A stretch of DNA of 64,000 nt, from NCBI GenBank assembly GCA_036852015.1, contig JAANDG010000039.1, positions 310,001 to 374,000 of the forward strand, read 5' to 3'. This document shows positions 25,847-38,181 of the stretch, in pieces. Position 1 is the stretch's first letter, and the number at the start of each line of letters is the position of its first letter. A program made the translations under genes and the position numbers. The notes beneath the pieces are model-generated. The model did no database searches and was not told where the DNA came from. It saw only the letters and a program-made list of their open reading frames with translations. The stretch is from Pelodera strongyloides. Lineage: Eukaryota; Nematoda; Chromadorea; Rhabditida; Rhabditidae.

Positions 25847-27292
25847 ATGAAAAGCAAACTTGCATTCATCCTATTTTGGATCTGCCTTCTTGCAATACTC
25901 TTACCGACAATTCAACACAAAAAACAACTAAAGGAATACTTCCTAGAGGTGAGGTACCACTTTCCTGGAAGCTCGAATACAGTTATTCAAATCCACTAAA
26001 CCGATTAAGCTGCCAACATGCCTTTGTATGGATAAGAGTAAACTATTTTAGAAAATTCACTACTTCACTGACTTCACTCATGTATTTTACTTCAGGTAAA
26101 GATCGAAAAGCCATACTGTTTAATTGGAAGGACAAATGTGAGTTTTGAATTAACTTTGTTGATTTTCAGCTAAAAACGAGTTCTTGCGCAATGGTAGGCG
26201 TCAATATACTGTAAACACACAACTACTGTCAATGGTCCATGAGAAGTAAGAAGAAGTAAACAATGAGGAACTCTGTTAGAAGCTAGCAAAATAGGAAGCT
26301 CTAGAGAGAGAGAGAGAGAGACCAGCATACACTCAGCTACTATAATTATACATTTTCAATCACTTAGTAATACAGAAATTCACGGAGATCGGAATATGGA
26401 CTCAAAAAGGCAGCAGGATTAAATTCGTGAAAATGGAACTGAAGTGTAGAGGTGTGTTCTTTCTTCACTCATTACACACCGGTAAAAAAGGCTGAAACCC
26501 TCATACCCAATACCCCTTAATTTCATTGTTCCAGATGGCTGTAACCTCACTGCGATACACAGGGAAGAGTTCCCCAAAGTGGGTTTCGACCTCGTGGCTG
26601 ACATAAGGTGGTACCTCGTCGTCGATTTTCAATGCTACATGGGGGAGGTACGGCACTTGAGTATTTACGTCATGGTTAACGTTAATACAGTGAACGAGCA
26701 ACCGAAGACGCTTGTTCAATTCTCCCTCCCTCTCTCTCTTGAGGCAATATTTTACAAAGCACTCGTCTTTGTTGGCTCAAGGCAAGGCCAATTCATTATC
26801 ATTAATGAACAGGCTTACAATTAGCATCACACCAAATGAAAACTACATGTGTAGATATCGTGAAACCCACTTTCCTAAATTTAGAAGCCACCAGAACGGA
26901 TATGCGTAGATCTTGGCACGTCGCGATGGATGCAGTACTACAAGAATCGCCTCTTCCTCAATAGCCTAGACAAACCATACCTACCGAATGTAGTGCAAGA
27001 AATACTTTTTCCCAATGGAACAAAGAAGGAGGAGCGAGAGTATGATGACAAACAGAGAGAGAGAGAGCCGTGGATATTCATAGTTAATAAAAAACGAATG
27101 AGAGAGATGAGAAAGGAACGAAAATAAACTATGCAAATTTTTAGCGCAATCGTCACCCAAAACTGCACCAACCGCTTACACGGATTCCACAATGGAGGCG
27201 AACTTGGTCCACATGAATTCACTAGTTCAATTGATTGGGAGTCCGCCGTGAAATGGTCTGAGGACGAATTTGGAACAGAAAACTACAGATAA
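25847..27292 (+). CDS. Unassigned small secreted or type II membrane six-cysteine protein, paralogue 1
   Basis: Six exons with every phase consistent: 25847-25948, 26096-26137, 26376-26451, 26535-26647, 26885-27039, 27145-27292 (211 residues). Residues 4-19 are hydrophobic (LAFILFWICLLAILLP), giving a signal peptide or anchor followed by a basic stretch. The body contains KIEKPYCLIGRTN (exon 2), KGSRIKFVKMELKCR (exon 3), WYLVVDFQCYMGE (exon 4), RICVDLGTSRWMQYY and PYLPNVVQEILFPNGTKK (exon 5), and VTQNCTNRLHGFHNGG with an acidic tail (exon 6). The six non-signal-peptide cysteines are shared with paralogue 2. NGT and NCT glycosylation sequons are shared too, while NLT is unique to this copy. 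I do not recognise the family; the features fit an extracellular or Golgi-lumen protein with three disulfides. Confidence 0.78.
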
Positions 27293-28057
27293 AGTTATAA
27301 ATGGATAAAGAATAAAAAAACTCCCGAGAAAAAAACTGACTTCAATCCAAAGCAGACAATAAGAAAGAGCTGAATACGGGGGGGGGGGGCTCATGATACT
27401 TCGTCGTTCGTCATATCATTTGAATGCCGTCACATACCATCTTAATTCCGGTTTCACAAAGAAACAAAAGGGGCAAGCTGGAAGATGGTATAATTTCCGT
27501 GCGTAAATAGAGATGGGTGGATGTGGTATTTGTAGCTTAGTGACAGACCGCTTTGATAAATTTTGAATTGCTTCCGGAGGTGGTCAAAACCAAAACGGAG
27601 GTGGGGCGTGCATGTTTTTACACACCAAATTATACCCAGGGAAGCTGGAAGCTTTCACGAATTGAATGACTAGAGTTCTCAAACTGATTGTGAGACAACA
27701 GACTACCGAGGTGAACTATAAAATATTCAAGTTTGTTCCACACTCATGCACCATAAACGCGCTAGTAAGGATATGCTGCAATAGCATAATTTACTATTAT
27801 TAATGTTGTTGTTATTCCAAATCTCTTTCAATCACATCCATCTCTACGGCAGACATATACAATGGTCCGAGTATGTGCGTGATTTTTTAATAAACACCGC
27901 GTATTTAACAATTCGAATACAAATAAGTACGCCCATTATTAATGTTATGTCTGTATGACAATAACTTATCGAATAAATTATAATACAAATACATATGAAG
28001 AAGTTGTAAGGCACAAACCGTAACACAGCTAGCTCTTCATTTAGAAGAACTCTCACA
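27293..28057. other. Spacer between the tandem paralogues
   Basis: No coding exon seen. It holds a 10-bp G run near 27380 and, shortly before the second gene, sequence resembling the upstream region of the first: aataacttatcgaataaatt near 27960 versus acaacttattgtataaatt near 25747, and agctagctcttca before both starts. Confidence 0.6.
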
Positions 28058-30386
28058 ATGAGCTGCAAACAAGTGCTCGGTGCGATAAGTCTTTTTGCAA
28101 TACTTCTACCGACATATCAACACAGACGTCAACGTGTACAAGAACATTTTATCGAGGTGAGCCGCCCGCCAACGAATTCTTATTTCTTATTGTTAGGCGC
28201 ACCTTCAATACCTACCAATGAAGCAACTCAACTGCACAGTTCAGGGCTGTCCATCCTCCAACCCCCTCCCCTCTTAATTTAAAGAAACAAAGTACAGTTT
28301 GCGTGTACGATGTGTACGATGCACAATTCAGTGTCATCATTGACTGCTACTGCTACCGATGTTGGTTATAACTCATAATTAATTAATTCACTTCAGCTCA
28401 AAATTGAGAAACCCTACTGCTTAATTGGAAGGACAAATGTAAGCTTTAAATCTGTTTTCCTGGCTTCTAACTTCTCACGAATGAAAAACTTCAGAAATGT
28501 GATCGCATATGTGCACATGTACTCATCTATATATACTTAACGAAACGACGCGGATATATCAGGTGGTAAAGGGAATTCGTTAGGGACAATAATATTATCA
28601 TAGATGATCAACTCAAACCTATGATCATCTAGAAATTCAACGAGTTTGGATTGTGGGCCAAGAAGGGCAGCAAAGTTAAATTTGTCAAAATGGAGATGAA
28701 GTGTCGAGGTGAGCTATTGCTATACAGGCGGTCCGACGTGAAGTCGAGCTCAAGTTTGATTTGTGTCTATAACTCATTTACGTTGAGCTAGTTATAACTT
28801 ATTATATTCCTGGCAAGGACAGATGCCGCGCTCTAGATTGATATTTGTCATTTCACATAACGATAACCTTACGCCTTACCTTACTAATAATATATCGTAG
28901 CGGACATCTACCCATAAGATAAAATCGCAAAATACATAGCAGAACAAAAAGTCATTCACATAACGCGAACGGAACACATCGCATTACCCAATTACCTTTT
29001 CCGCAGTAACAATTAGTGGTAATTAGCACTACATGTAATTGCAATGTCATCCAACAATCATTTATTCTACCGTAGTCACCCATCACCCAATAATTACTCT
29101 AGATGGATGCAAAATTACCGGAAAACAAGTGGACGATATCACGAGGATCGGCTTAATCGAAACAATGAAGTGGTACCTCGTTATGGATTTTCAATGCTAC
29201 AACCGTGATGTAAGAACTGCGCATCCTGTGCTTTTGTGCCTTAAAACTTAAAACAATATAACGGCCGGTTTAAGAAACAAACTTTGGACCACTACATTCC
29301 CATACTTTGTACTGCGCAGTATCGCGCATGTGTACAACGCAATCAGCTATAATACCACACCGAAAACAGTCCAGTGTCAAGTCTAAAAGATTTCTAAATA
29401 TTTACCTGCTATCGCTACCTAATTCCCAATGGGAACACACCCAGTTCAGACAATACTGTCTAGCTAAAGTGCCGAGGTGAGCCACTATTGTACAAGCAAT
29501 CCGACGTGAAGTCGCGCTTAAAGGGATCAGCTCACCTTAAATTGTGTCTGTTTTTTTTGTTTCTTTATTTTCTATAAGGGATAGTAAAAACTTGGAATAG
29601 AAAAAGTAGTGTTCAATTTCAATACTCACGAAGATATTGGGTGATAAAGTGGTGGATTGATCGGGCCGAAATGCAAAAAGGGCAATTGTCCTGCCTTGTT
29701 TGTATAGGATAATTGCCCTTTTTGCATTTCGGCCCGATCAATCCACCACTTTATCACCCAATATCTTCGTGAGTATTGAAATTGAACACTACTTTTTCTA
29801 TTCCAAATTTTTATTATCCCTTATAGAAAATAAAGAAACAAAAAAAACAGACACAATTTAAGGTGAGCTGATCCCTTTAAGTCTGAGTTGCGTATATAAC
29901 TTATTTCCATTATGTGCTAGTTATTTCCTGCAAAAGTCTCCAATTAAAACAAATCCACCGAAGTTTCCAATTTAGACTCCACAACGCATATGTATCGATC
30001 TCGGAACCTCGCAGTGGATGACCCACTTCAAAAGTCGCCTTTTCCTGACAAGCTTAGACACACCATACCTACCGAATGTAGTGCAAGATATACTCTTTCA
30101 AAATGGAACAAAGAAGGAGGAACGAGCGTACGGCGACATATAGAGATATAGAGAGGGACAACAGAGAGAGGGGTGGAGAGAGACGAGAGACAGATAACGA
30201 CATAGAAGGACAATGGTGAAAAATGCATAATTTCTATGGTTCAGAGCAACAGTCACCCAAAACTGCACTCATCGCCTACATGGTTTTCACAACGGAGCCA
30301 AACTTGGTCCACATCTAATGGAAGACGAAGACCCAGCTGAGTTGGAACGGGAAGAGAGCGAATTTAACGTCAACAACTACAAATGA
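28058..30386 (+). CDS. Unassigned small secreted or type II membrane six-cysteine protein, paralogue 2
   Basis: Tandem duplicate of the gene at 25847, with the same six-exon structure and phases: 28058-28156, 28397-28438, 28633-28708, 29103-29209, 29976-30127, 30245-30386 (205 residues). The N-terminus has a hydrophobic run (VLGAISLFAILLP) then basic residues. The body has KIEKPYCLIGRTN, FNEFGLWAKKGSKVKFVKME, WYLVMDFQCYNRD, RICIDLGTSQWM, PYLPNVVQDILFQNGTKK and VTQNCTHRLHGFHNGA, ending acidic. The conserved blocks are nearly identical to paralogue 1, while the signal and tail regions have drifted. This looks like purifying selection on the core. Intron 4 is enlarged by a duplicated piece of intron 3 and by a 355-bp foldback element. 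Upstream DNA is also partly shared with paralogue 1, so the two copies probably started with the same promoter. Confidence 0.78.
29522..29876. mobile_element. Near-perfect 355-bp foldback element flanked by TTAA, family C, copy 2
   Basis: Intron 4 of paralogue 2 contains two arms of about 171 bp in inverted orientation (29522-29692 and 29706-29876) around a 13-bp spacer. They differ at only a few positions. Ends are AGGGATCAGCTCACC and its complement, with TTAA on each side (29518-29521 and 29877-29880). There is no coding capacity, and a transcript would fold into a long hairpin. Confidence 0.85.
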
Positions 30387-31078
30387 ATGGATGACGAATA
30401 AAATGTATCCGCGCGACATGGTGCACTGCACGCTCCACATGTTGAGAGTCTGGTGTTACTTCGCCGCGATGGAACTCGGGCTATCGTTACAATGCTTAAA
30501 ATGTGTGTCTTCGAGCCTCTAACCTTCCGCAAAAAGTGTGAAAGGTAAATGATGGAAATATACGCAATGGCGAAAACTAAAAGTCGATTGATAATTAATT
30601 AACCACAAACCTGAAGTCGTAGGTGTGAATTTGAACCCTGGAAGTAGCGAAGGTGTTCCTCCAAATTGTAGTAGGCGAGTTTTGCCTAAATCGATTATTT
30701 ACAATGTTTCATGCATAATCGTTAGGCAACACAAAACTACTGTAACTGTAACCATTCTTAGAATGCTACGAGACAACGAGACACGTGTCCCACCCAAGAC
30801 CACCGGGATAATTAAAACTGGAGTACTGTAAAGTAATTTATAGACGCTCTTGATTATGCGATTTTGATAACCAGCTTTCTAGCTTACTCCATCTTGTTAG
30901 CAACTGTAGATAGTTTTGGCAACGTCCCACCCAATACCACCGGGATAATTAAAGCCAGATACGCAGGTACTAACTAGTATGTGATATCACTCCTCCTTAC
31001 TCTTGCTTTACTTACATCTGGTTTATTTTGTTTAAAACAAAATTTACATAAAAAGTATCCCTGCTTTCCGACTCTTGT
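30387..31078. other. Convergent intergenic gap with a spaced direct repeat
   Basis: Between the 3' ends of paralogue 2 (plus) and EDRF1 (minus). The only structure seen is a 38-bp direct repeat (cgtcccacccaataccaccg with gataattaaa) at about 30784-30821 and 30922-30959. An AATAAA on the minus strand near 31023 could serve the EDRF1 3' end. Confidence 0.6.
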
Positions 31079-34000
31079 CTAAAGATTCTTTCCGATAAAA
31101 AAACCTACCTCTCTAACAACCTCGTCCACTTGCTTCCCCGGCCTCGCTCCTTCCTTATCCATCTCCAGTTGACAAAGTCCCCGCCGCATTGCCGCACAGT
31201 TATGTGCCATTGCCACATGCAAATCACCAACCAGCATTATCTCGGCCGCGGGGGGCGTGGTCGGACGATAGGCGGGCCCTGATGGGGGCGGAGAATCAAA
31301 CCTACGCAACACAACGTCCAAGTGTTTCATTCCCTAAAACAGTTTGTTTCCGAGAGACGCAAACCGCTTGTTGTGAACATGGGCAACGGCAAAATCTAGG
31401 CAGACACTTTGGCAACCTTGTAATTGTGATTCAGAAAATAATGGAAATGCCAAAGTACAATTCTTACAATTTCATAAAACGAGACTGCTCGCTTGAACTC
31501 GATCGCACATCGTGTTGAATCTAAAGTAGGATAAGTTCGTCAAGGCTTCCCATTTCCGTCAGGAATTCAGAAAACAGTCAATCACCCACTAAATGAAGAA
31601 ATAAGTAGTCTAACAATTAAATCACCTTCTCCCGATATCGCCGCACCACGGTCCCGATGTATATCAGCGGCCTGCATCATTGCAACAGCGATACTACATC
31701 GAATTCTGAAAAGCAAGCAATAATTATGAGCGAGAGGCAGTTTTCATTGAGCAAACGAATCTTTAAGAAAGTTCCTCAAATGGTTCGACACGGCTTGCGA
31801 TAAAACGTGATAAAGAAAACGGGCAACAACAGTCAAATACAAAAGTGACTATTCATGGCACATCAATAAACACTCACGATGCCATATTATAGTGCGTCTT
31901 ATATAGTCTCGTCGTCAACTCGTCAGCCTCTTTCGTGTACTTTGTGAGCACAGTGCGGAATCTAAAGGTAGATAATCAATAAGAAAGGGAATTCACCCTT
32001 CTACTGGTACACACCACCCAACGTGATTGTTTTATACACGCGCCAGATACTTCAATACAGATACATATTATTTGCATGCATACATACTAAATTTGCAGGC
32101 GAAACACTATGTTGCAGCCCATGTAAAAAAAATGCGCTGACACCAAAATATTGCAAAGAAACTGGTAGGGACAAGCTGGTAGAATTAGAATATAAAGAGT
32201 TAACCCACTTGCTCCCCATGTCCAATAGCCAATGCTCTCTCGCGTCCTCATTTGATAGCACGTCTTCTGTCAGTTCCATTACTGGCCACAATGGACTTGA
32301 TTCTAAAGTGATTCATACACTGAACTGGAATTCTACACTAAACAATACACGGATTATCACTGATTCCGCCCCCCGCCCAACTAACAGAGAAGAGAATCAT
32401 AATAAGAATACCGCCAAACAAAACACCAAAATTGATCTATATAAACAAATAAAAACCCTTATAAGTTGAGATATTCATCTCGGAAGATACTAACTGCACA
32501 ACAGTTCAATCTATGGTTATCCATCCTCCGGTCACTTAAAATAAAATAAAAACCAATATTAGTTAGTTACCTGGAATCGAGAGCCGCGACATTCTCTTCT
32601 TTATAAAGGAGTCGTCCGAACACACTTGAGAAAGCTGGAAGGAAGAGGGAAATAAGTACGCACACTCACAACAAGCTAATAACAAATCAATCCATCAATC
32701 GGATCACACACACTTTTTATAGTCGTTACAGTCTAACAATAACACGCACGTAACGTAACGTAACAGGGTTGCATTCACTACTTCTTCTGGGCTGCCAAAA
32801 GATCTAAAGTAAGCATTATCTCAAAGAATGTATAAGCTGTGTTGTGTACCATATAAAAACTTACCTTTTCGCTCAAGTCCGCCGCATCAAGTTGTCCGAG
32901 GCTATGCACTGTTTGGATGACCATCTTCAATAGTGAGGATGCCTGTACTGTAGCTGCAGTACGTGTCCGGCCACTCGACTGGAGTCGCAGAACCTCGGCT
33001 AAAGAAAAACGCCCGAATTGTATTTTATGAATCTCGTTTGTCATTACGACCATCAAAACAAAAAGCTCCGGGTCTTCTCGGACCATTTCTCATTTCCCAC
33101 AAGAAACTATTGTTACAATTGCGAATATAATAATGGGTCACAGTCAATTTCGCATAATCAAACGGCGCTTGAAAGTATCTGCGAACTGGAAAGCTACCAC
33201 CAAGGCTATGCATAAAACAAGTCAAACCCGACTCACCACACGCCGCTAGTCCAGTCTTACTCAGTTCGAATACCAACGCGCATCTATATGATTCCTCAGT
33301 TGAGGGCAGAAACGCCGTAGATTTATCGTCCAAGGTCGAGAAGAAATCTGCGAAAAGCAGTGAGACGCGATGTAGACACGCGGCACATCTGACATACAAA
33401 AGCGAGCGCAGCAGATCCACATCCGAACCAGGACGCTGCTTCTTTTTCTCCTGAACGACTTGACATTCCACGACTAATTTTCACAGACTTTAGAAGCAAA
33501 CGGCAGTTGGGCTCTCTAGATTATCCTAAGTTCATGGCCTAGTTTATAAGATAAGGCGTCAAGAGAAAAGAGAACATAAAATCAAAAAGTAATTCAACAA
33601 GACCTAAACAACAATGTAATCTTACCAGTTTCATAGTCACTTCATCGTCAACTCCGACAGCAAACACAGGGACACGAGCCTTGTGTCTTGAAGAACTCTG
33701 TCGGTCCTCTTCGACATCAACAAGAAATTCCATTCCCTCAAAAAAATTATGTTATGCACTTACTGGAGAAAATACATGAATCTACTCCATGAATGGGTAC
33801 AACGTAGTCCACATAGCACAAAACAAAGCATGTATACAAGACATCTACATCACGCGTGAATCTGTAGTATACTAGGATCTACACACGGTGCAACGGTACT
33901 ACTAGGAATCAAACACAGTTAATAAACAGCTACCAAACAACTAACCTCTTCAATATGAACGAGGGCCGAACGTAGACAGCTGATTGGATCGTGGATACCT

Positions 34001-37000
34001 ACAGAAAAAAAGGAGAAAAATAAGCTAGCAAATAAGTTTGGCGAGGAGGCAGTACACAAGGTACTCTAAATAAGTATTCAAAGCTTTATCGAACCTGGCA
34101 TGCAAGTCCTGGGCGCAGTCTCACGCATATTAGAATCCTCTTCCTCGTCATCATCACACACAGCGACCGCAGACCGAAGAGCATCCAACTAAACTGATCA
34201 AGATCTATTCGAAAAGAGAAAAGAGGACGATCTAGAACTGCTAACACCTCAAAGCTACATCTACATGGAATATTGTTTGTTCGCGCTCAAACTGCGTGGG
34301 AGCCGGGAAAGGAGTGCTTGGAAATGTAGGATCCAAGCACACATTACAAACACAACATTTCACGTATGTATGCGTAGCGAGGCAAACAAAGAAAAAACAC
34401 CCACTGGAATTGACGACGAGATCTGCGGATTCCTCTCAATCAATATCGACTCCAGTCCACATAGGTTTCGGGTGGCACGGACCAGTGCCGATTCACGGGC
34501 CTTTTGCTCAAACGGAAGCTCGATTGACTGGAAGCTGGCCGCTAGGAGATATGCGATTGAGGCAGCAATCTAAAATTACATGAGAGCTAAACCAAAAGGG
34601 AAACTCACCCATGTGGGTTGCGGGTATCAGTGCCAAGTGCCAACCGGGTGAACACATATAAACTTACCTTACATTCAGACACCTTAGAGAGAATACAACA
34701 ACAATTATGTTCTCCGCGAAATAGAAAGTGGACAGCACTAAGCATAAAGACTGCGACATACATGAGGCAGCTGATCCGTCTTGATTATCTTCATTGCAGA
34801 TTGAAGCATCTTGTGCGCGACCTCGACAGCGTTCAGTGGCGGCGGGTCATCGTGGTTCAGAAGTTCAGCTGCTTGCTGGAAGAATAGAGGTGTATTTCAT
34901 CCAGTACCCATACAAGAGGAACGTGCCTTATTACACACACCGATGTCACACACACACACACATACACACACTGTTACGCACAAATTACTCACCCTCATCA
35001 ATGCACAAGCCACAATCGACAGCGATGGGTTGTACTCGTTATTCGTGGCCAAATCCGGGAACATGGCGGTCATATCATATAGGGTGAGATCGTCGGATCC
35101 AGATTCTGAAGAAACACACATTACTAGGCTAAAAAAACACGCTAGTTTACTAGAAACATCACAAAGACTCGTCTTTATGATAAGAAGTGAGTAGCGAAAA
35201 ACAAATGTTTCTCACTGGCTTCTTCAAGGGTTTCACAGTAAGTCAGTAATTAACGAGAAATGCTGGAGGAAGATGAATGATCTAACAGACAGCAGAAAAC
35301 TGAAACCTCGATGCAAGTAGTACGTATGTCCTTGTTCAGTCATCTTTTCGTCCAGGAATTTGTATACATTTTCAATGACATTAGCCAAATCAGAAGGTTC
35401 GAATTCACTTCCTTGTAGAGCAGGCAACTCGGAAGCGTGATGAAGCTTGTATTCCTGGAGTAAAGATCACACCTATCATCTATGTCATGTCTTTTTTTAA
35501 GACTTTATAATAGCCAGCAATATGTGGAACCAACCTTGGTATGACCCTTTCCATGGTGCACAACCACGACTCCGTCCAGTCCTTTGATCATTTGATCTAA
35601 CCACATATCCATTCCACTCAGTATTGATATGGGGCGCTCCTCACTGAAGAAAATCAAAATTTCGTCCTGAACACATCTCCCGGGGGCGTGGCTACTTTTC
35701 GTACACTGCATGTGTTATGGTGCTATTTGTACAATAAAACCTCGAAAACAAAAGGCAATACATCTCACAATCACATCTTACCACACAAAGAGTGACACAA
35801 GCAGAAGTCTAGAAAACTTGACACAAATCCCTACTTCATTCTTATCGAGATCGTTGGCAGGTCTTCTCCTCCAATAACTGGAATGTCGTGGTCGACGAGC
35901 ATTCGAAGGTTGGAAAACTCCCACAAATGAGCCGACGCACCACCATTCTAAAGTGATTTCGAATTTGAGAATGTGAAGAGAACGATGAAATTACTTGCAT
36001 TAAATCATAGGTTTTACTTCTCACAGAACTACAGATGTTATATATTTATAAGGACAAAGAGTACTCACTTCGGTGGAGATCTTGTAAGACAGGGACTTTG
36101 GATGTTGATTCGCATGCCCTGGAAACACACCGCTATGAACGTAAATCATAAGTAAATCATGCATCAAAGCACAGCACACTCCTTGGTTCTAGCAGAAAGA
36201 AAACTCCGTTTTTAGAGCGAGGGTCTGACAACGAGTGAAGACAATGATGGGTTACTGTGTATACATAAGTTCACATGCGCTTCTCATGAACAAAACCAGA
36301 GTGCACTTTCTGGTAGGGAAATTGAAACACCAGAAAATGGACAAAAACTCACCGCTTTCCGTAACCGATCCGGAACCAAAGTTGCACAGGGATACCGCAT
36401 TAGTCAAGTTCCAACTGAAAATAAATGTAACTACCACTTAAATTTCAAACTTCCTAAGTATATTGAAAACACCGGAACATGAACAACTCTAAGCAATACA
36501 TTACTTACATGTCCACTTCAGTTGGAGGTGAATTGGCAATTGACAACCATTCTGGACCGTTCGAAAATGATGAATTGACGAAAGCTTGTGCAACCCTGAA
36601 AAATGAAATGAATACTAAACCCCCGGGAAACTGTCGCAGTCCAGGAGCTTTATATCATATATAATAACAGTAATAGTAATAATACATTATTACAGTAGAC
36701 AAGAAGGTAATAGACTGACGGCGACTAAAAGAAGCATAAGGGAGAATACGAATCTGAGGCCATATTCATCACTCAATTCCCCATGGGGAATTCCCCGTCT
36801 TTTTCTCTGCGTCTCTCACATTAGAATGCTATTTTCTGTCCCCAGGGACTATTTCCCCGAGGGAATCGTAGTGGCGAATATGGCCTCTGAACCAACAACT
36901 AACAGTGAATTAGATAACTGAAGCTGCTTTTGATCGTCAGGAGTACTGGAGAGTGTTGTAATTTGCCTTGACGTTGACTGCGACTCGTTTGTCTGAAAAC

Positions 37001-38181
37001 AAACTCGGTAATAATTTCAATCAAATAAAACGCGCGAATGGAGAAATAAAGGTGATACACACTGGTTTAAAGCAAATAACATGGTGAAAAAAAATGGCAA
37101 GGACAGTAAATCAATGTCAACTATCAACTACACAAAGCCACAATCTACCCTTGTAAACCAACCTTGCCGGATTCCAAGTTATCCACATAAATTGTGTTTC
37201 CAATCCGATGAGCGAGCATGTTGATGGGTTGATTCGTGAACGGGACCATGATCAATTGCTTGATCTGAACTGAGAATAGGAGGTAAGTTCCCGATACACT
37301 ATTCAAAAATATACCTAAACATCCTGGTCATTTAACTGAATGTACAGTCCGCAAAGAACCAGTTCAAAGTTCAAACTGCTACGAAACATACCGATTTTCC
37401 CGACGCGATCAATTGTGGAGGACAATTCGATAAAATTTGGTTATCGGCCAAAATCTCTTGAACTTTTTCCATCCTAAAGTTAACTCATTAACTCAAGTAC
37501 GTCTTTAATCAACATGTGGATGATTACAGTTCTTGAAAAGGCGGGGAGGGATATTGGCATTGGCTAGGACTTACGGATCACAGTCTAAACCATTTCATAG
37601 TCTAAAGTGCAAACCCACATCGTTTTATTCCTCCTACTCCCGCCGTTGCTCTCCTCAAACTCTTCCCGTTGGACAAACTGATCATAATCCACAAAAGGAC
37701 GTGAAGTGGAGGAAACAACCTGAAATAGATGGACTTAAACTCGGACCTACGAAGTCGCCTTCGCCTATCTTCTCAATCAATTTACAAATACTCACAGACA
37801 AGTAACCGAAAGTTAGGTTATTAACTTCGGTTCAACGCAATTCCTAATAAAGGTAAACATACACTGCGAATCCTACGAAAAAAACTATGTTGCTGTAACA
37901 AAAAAACTCTCCTACTCACTCCCTAGAACCTAATTTTCTACCGTAAGCGATAAATTTCGAACTACCTCGGCAAAACTGGATGACGTAGTGGGGATATGGC
38001 TTGGTAGCGAAATTGTGTTACGTCCAAGGCGAAACCATCTTTCTCCATAATTTTGATTCTGGGAGAACAGAAATGAAATCCATCATGTTCCAAAAAGTTC
38101 AATCCAAAGTGCAAAAAAAGGTAACAAGCAAGAAAACGAAATGAGCAACATCAGAAAAAAAGTAAAACTCACCTCCGCCAT
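31079..38181 (-). CDS. EDRF1: EDRF1-like protein (erythroid differentiation-related factor 1)
   Basis: About twenty exons. The start ATG (38181) begins MAE, 5'UTR preceded by a GTTTTCAG acceptor near 38223. The second exon, NQNYGERWFRLGRNTISLP, follows in phase. Diagnostic blocks are AHLWEFSNLRMLVDHDIPVI with GGEDLPTISIRM (about 35838-35945), ISILSGMDMWLDQMIKGLDG (about 35535-35645), EQGHTYYLHR (about 35310-35454) and LTLYDMTAMFPDLATNNEYN (about 34994-35104). The order and spacing of these match metazoan EDRF1. The C-terminal half (34570-31103) is helical and repeat-like, for example IAASIAYLLAASFQSIELPF, VDLLRSLLYVRCAACLHRVS and MKHLDVVLRRFDSPPPSG. The last exon reads through to a stop at 31079 (VGFFIGKNL). 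Biochemical function is poorly known; vertebrate EDRF1 is linked to erythroid gene expression, a role that cannot carry over directly to an animal without erythrocytes. A MITE lies in an intron at 36758-36885. Confidence 0.85.
36758..36885. mobile_element. MITE-like element, family A, copy 2, with 5-bp target duplication
   Basis: A 128-bp element in an EDRF1 intron, flanked by TCTGA on both sides (36753-36757, 36886-36890). Ends are GGCCATATTCATCACT and AGTGGCGAATATGGCC. Its reverse complement aligns along its length with the copy at 1376-1510 (shared gaaaatagcattcta, gacgcagagaaaa and ggggaattcccc blocks). Confidence 0.8.
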
